64,000 nucleotides of DNA from Rhodococcus sp. 4CII (GTDB lineage: Bacteria > Actinomycetota > Actinomycetes > Mycobacteriales > Mycobacteriaceae): positions 6,083,501 through 6,147,500 of the forward strand of contig NZ_JACCFE010000002.1 of assembly GCF_014256275.1 (NCBI RefSeq). The letters are read 5' to 3'. The position numbers and the translations under genes were made by a program. Below, in pieces: positions 62,976-64,000 of this stretch; within the stretch, counting starts at the first letter, position 1, and every line of letters starts with the position of its first letter. The notes beneath the pieces were generated by a model that did not search any database, was not told the DNA's origin, and was given only the letters and a program-made list of their open reading frames with translations.

Positions 62976-64000
62976 GTGAGCGAACGCTTCCTTGTCACCG
63001 GCGGTAACCGCCTCGTAGGTGAAGTGTCTGTCGGGGGCGCGAAGAACAGCGTTCTCAAGCTGATGGCGGCGGCGCTGTTGGCTGAGGGCACGACAACCGT
63101 CACCAATTGTCCGGACATCCTGGACGTCCCCTTGATGGCTGACGTCCTGCGGGGCCTCGGGTGCGAGGTGGACCTCGACGACTCCGTCGTCCGGATCACT
63201 ACACCCGCCGAGCCCAAACATCACGCCGATTTCGCGGCGGTACGGCAGTTCCGCGCGTCGGTGTGCGTACTGGGACCGTTGGTCGCGCGCTGCAGGCGCG
63301 CCGTGGTGGCACTTCCCGGTGGCGATGCAATCGGCTCGCGGCCCCTCGACATGCACCAGTCGGGGCTGCGGTTGCTCGGCGCGCACAGCACGATCGAACA
63401 CGGGTGCGTCGTTGCCCAGGCAGACGATCTGCACGGTGCGAACATCCGGCTCGCCTTTCCGTCCGTAGGAGCCACCGAGAACATCTTGATGGCCGCCGTG
63501 CTCGCCAAGGGCGAGACAGTGATCGACAACGCCGCCCGGGAACCCGAGATCGTCGACCTGTGCAACATGCTGAATCAGATGGGCGCCAAGGTCCGGGGCG
63601 CCGGCACGTCCACGTTGACGATCCAGGGCGTCGCCAAACTCGAGCCGACGACGCACCGCGTCATCGGGGACCGCATCGTGGCAGCGACATGGGGGATCGC
63701 GGCGTCGATGACCCGCGGTGACGTGCGCGTTCGCGGGGTCAATCCGAAGCATCTCGGGCTGGTCCTCGACAAACTGCGCGTGGCCGGCGCCGACGTCACG
63801 GCCGAATCCGACGGCTTCCGGGTGGTCCAGGAGGCACGGCCGACCGCCGTCAACTTCGCGACGCTGCCGTATCCGGGATTCCCCACCGACCTGCAGCCGA
63901 TGGCCATCGGCCTCGCCGCGGTCGCGGAGGGAACATCGATGATCACCGAGAACGTCTTCGAGGCGCGGTTCCGCTTCGTCGAGGAGATGATCCGGTTGGG
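62976..64000 (+). CDS. murA: UDP-N-acetylglucosamine 1-carboxyvinyltransferase (3' end outside window)
   Basis: The first 341 codons of MurA from GTG 62976. GGAKNSVLKLMAAALLAEG near 20-38 carries the catalytic Lys22/Asn23 pair and PGGDAIGSRPLDMHQSGL near 114-131 the active-site loop. It adds enolpyruvate to UDP-GlcNAc, the first step of peptidoglycan synthesis. Residue 117 is Asp where most bacteria have the fosfomycin-reactive Cys, as in M. tuberculosis MurA. It is cut off by the window end. Confidence 0.95.
   Translation, partial: MSERFLVTGGNRLVGEVSVGGAKNSVLKLMAAALLAEGTTTVTNCPDILDVPLMADVLRGLGCEVDLDDSVVRITTPAEPKHHADFAAVRQFRASVCVLGPLVARCRRAVVALPGGDAIGSRPLDMHQSGLRLLGAHSTIEHGCVVAQADDLHGANIRLAFPSVGATENILMAAVLAKGETVIDNAAREPEIVDLCNMLNQMGAKVRGAGTSTLTIQGVAKLEPTTHRVIGDRIVAATWGIAASMTRGDVRVRGVNPKHLGLVLDKLRVAGADVTAESDGFRVVQEARPTAVNFATLPYPGFPTDLQPMAIGLAAVAEGTSMITENVFEARFRFVEEMIRL

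Overview
The window reads as a chromosomal segment of a high-GC mycolic-acid actinobacterium, most likely Rhodococcus (R. jostii/R. opacus-like). The grounds are GC-rich codon use with many GTG starts, a mycobacterium-like core block in the right half (argS-lysA-hom-thrC-thrB-rho-rpmE-prfA-prmC-Sua5-wecA-atpI-atpBEFHAGDC-DUF2550-adenosyltransferase-murA), and a left half full of catabolic genes (SDRs, acyl-CoA dehydrogenases, CoA ligases).

Region 1 (1-4438): the end of an amidohydrolase, an alpha/beta hydrolase, and a ClgR/PopR-like regulator ending in Leu-Leu-Ala-Ala that faces a clpP pair. The pair's promoter carries a TGTCTGC..GGCAGAC dyad. A low-molecular-weight tyrosine phosphatase follows.

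Region 2 (4422-12977): a sulfation module. A leftward operon (DUF1214 protein, SDR, PAPS-type sulfotransferase) and a rightward operon (cysD, cysN-cysC fusion, CysQ fused to an NTF2-like domain, limonene-epoxide-hydrolase-like protein) flank an IclR regulator. The two operon promoters are near copies: TTGACC-N18-TATT(G/C)T, a KstR-type box in the spacer, and a second dyad GGTnCAAATATGnACC about 20 bases after the predicted start. PAPS supply, PAP removal and PAPS use thus appear to be co-regulated.

Region 3 (12986-33375): a phosphotriesterase-family lactonase (QsdA-like), TetR regulators, an MHS-family transporter, a leftward MaoC/CoA-ligase/reductase operon, and an eleven-gene rightward operon. 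The latter includes an ACAD10/11-like acyl-CoA dehydrogenase and an APH-type kinase, the split counterpart of the two-domain ACAD11 enzyme. A 16-base element recurs at the lactonase, transporter and catabolic-operon promoters. I infer gamma-lactone or 4-hydroxy-acid catabolism through phosphorylated acyl-CoA. A hemerythrin/SRPBCC protein and a third TetR lie in between.

Region 4 (33393-36175): a decayed 2.7-kb integrative element between 26-base repeats, one of them in the 3' part of an intact tRNA-Arg(CCG). It holds a tyrosine integrase lacking its catalytic tyrosine, two broken small genes and a small secreted Ig-like protein.

Region 5 (36341-40412): phosphoketolase, a DUF305 protein and a DUF3105 membrane protein.

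Region 6 (40631-64000): the core block, largely translationally coupled by 1-4 base overlaps: Arg-tRNA, lysine and threonine synthesis, Rho, L31, RF1 and its methylase, threonylcarbamoyl-AMP synthase, a lipid-linked sugar transferase, the complete F1Fo ATP synthase, and a MurA (cut by the window edge) with Asp at the fosfomycin-target cysteine position.
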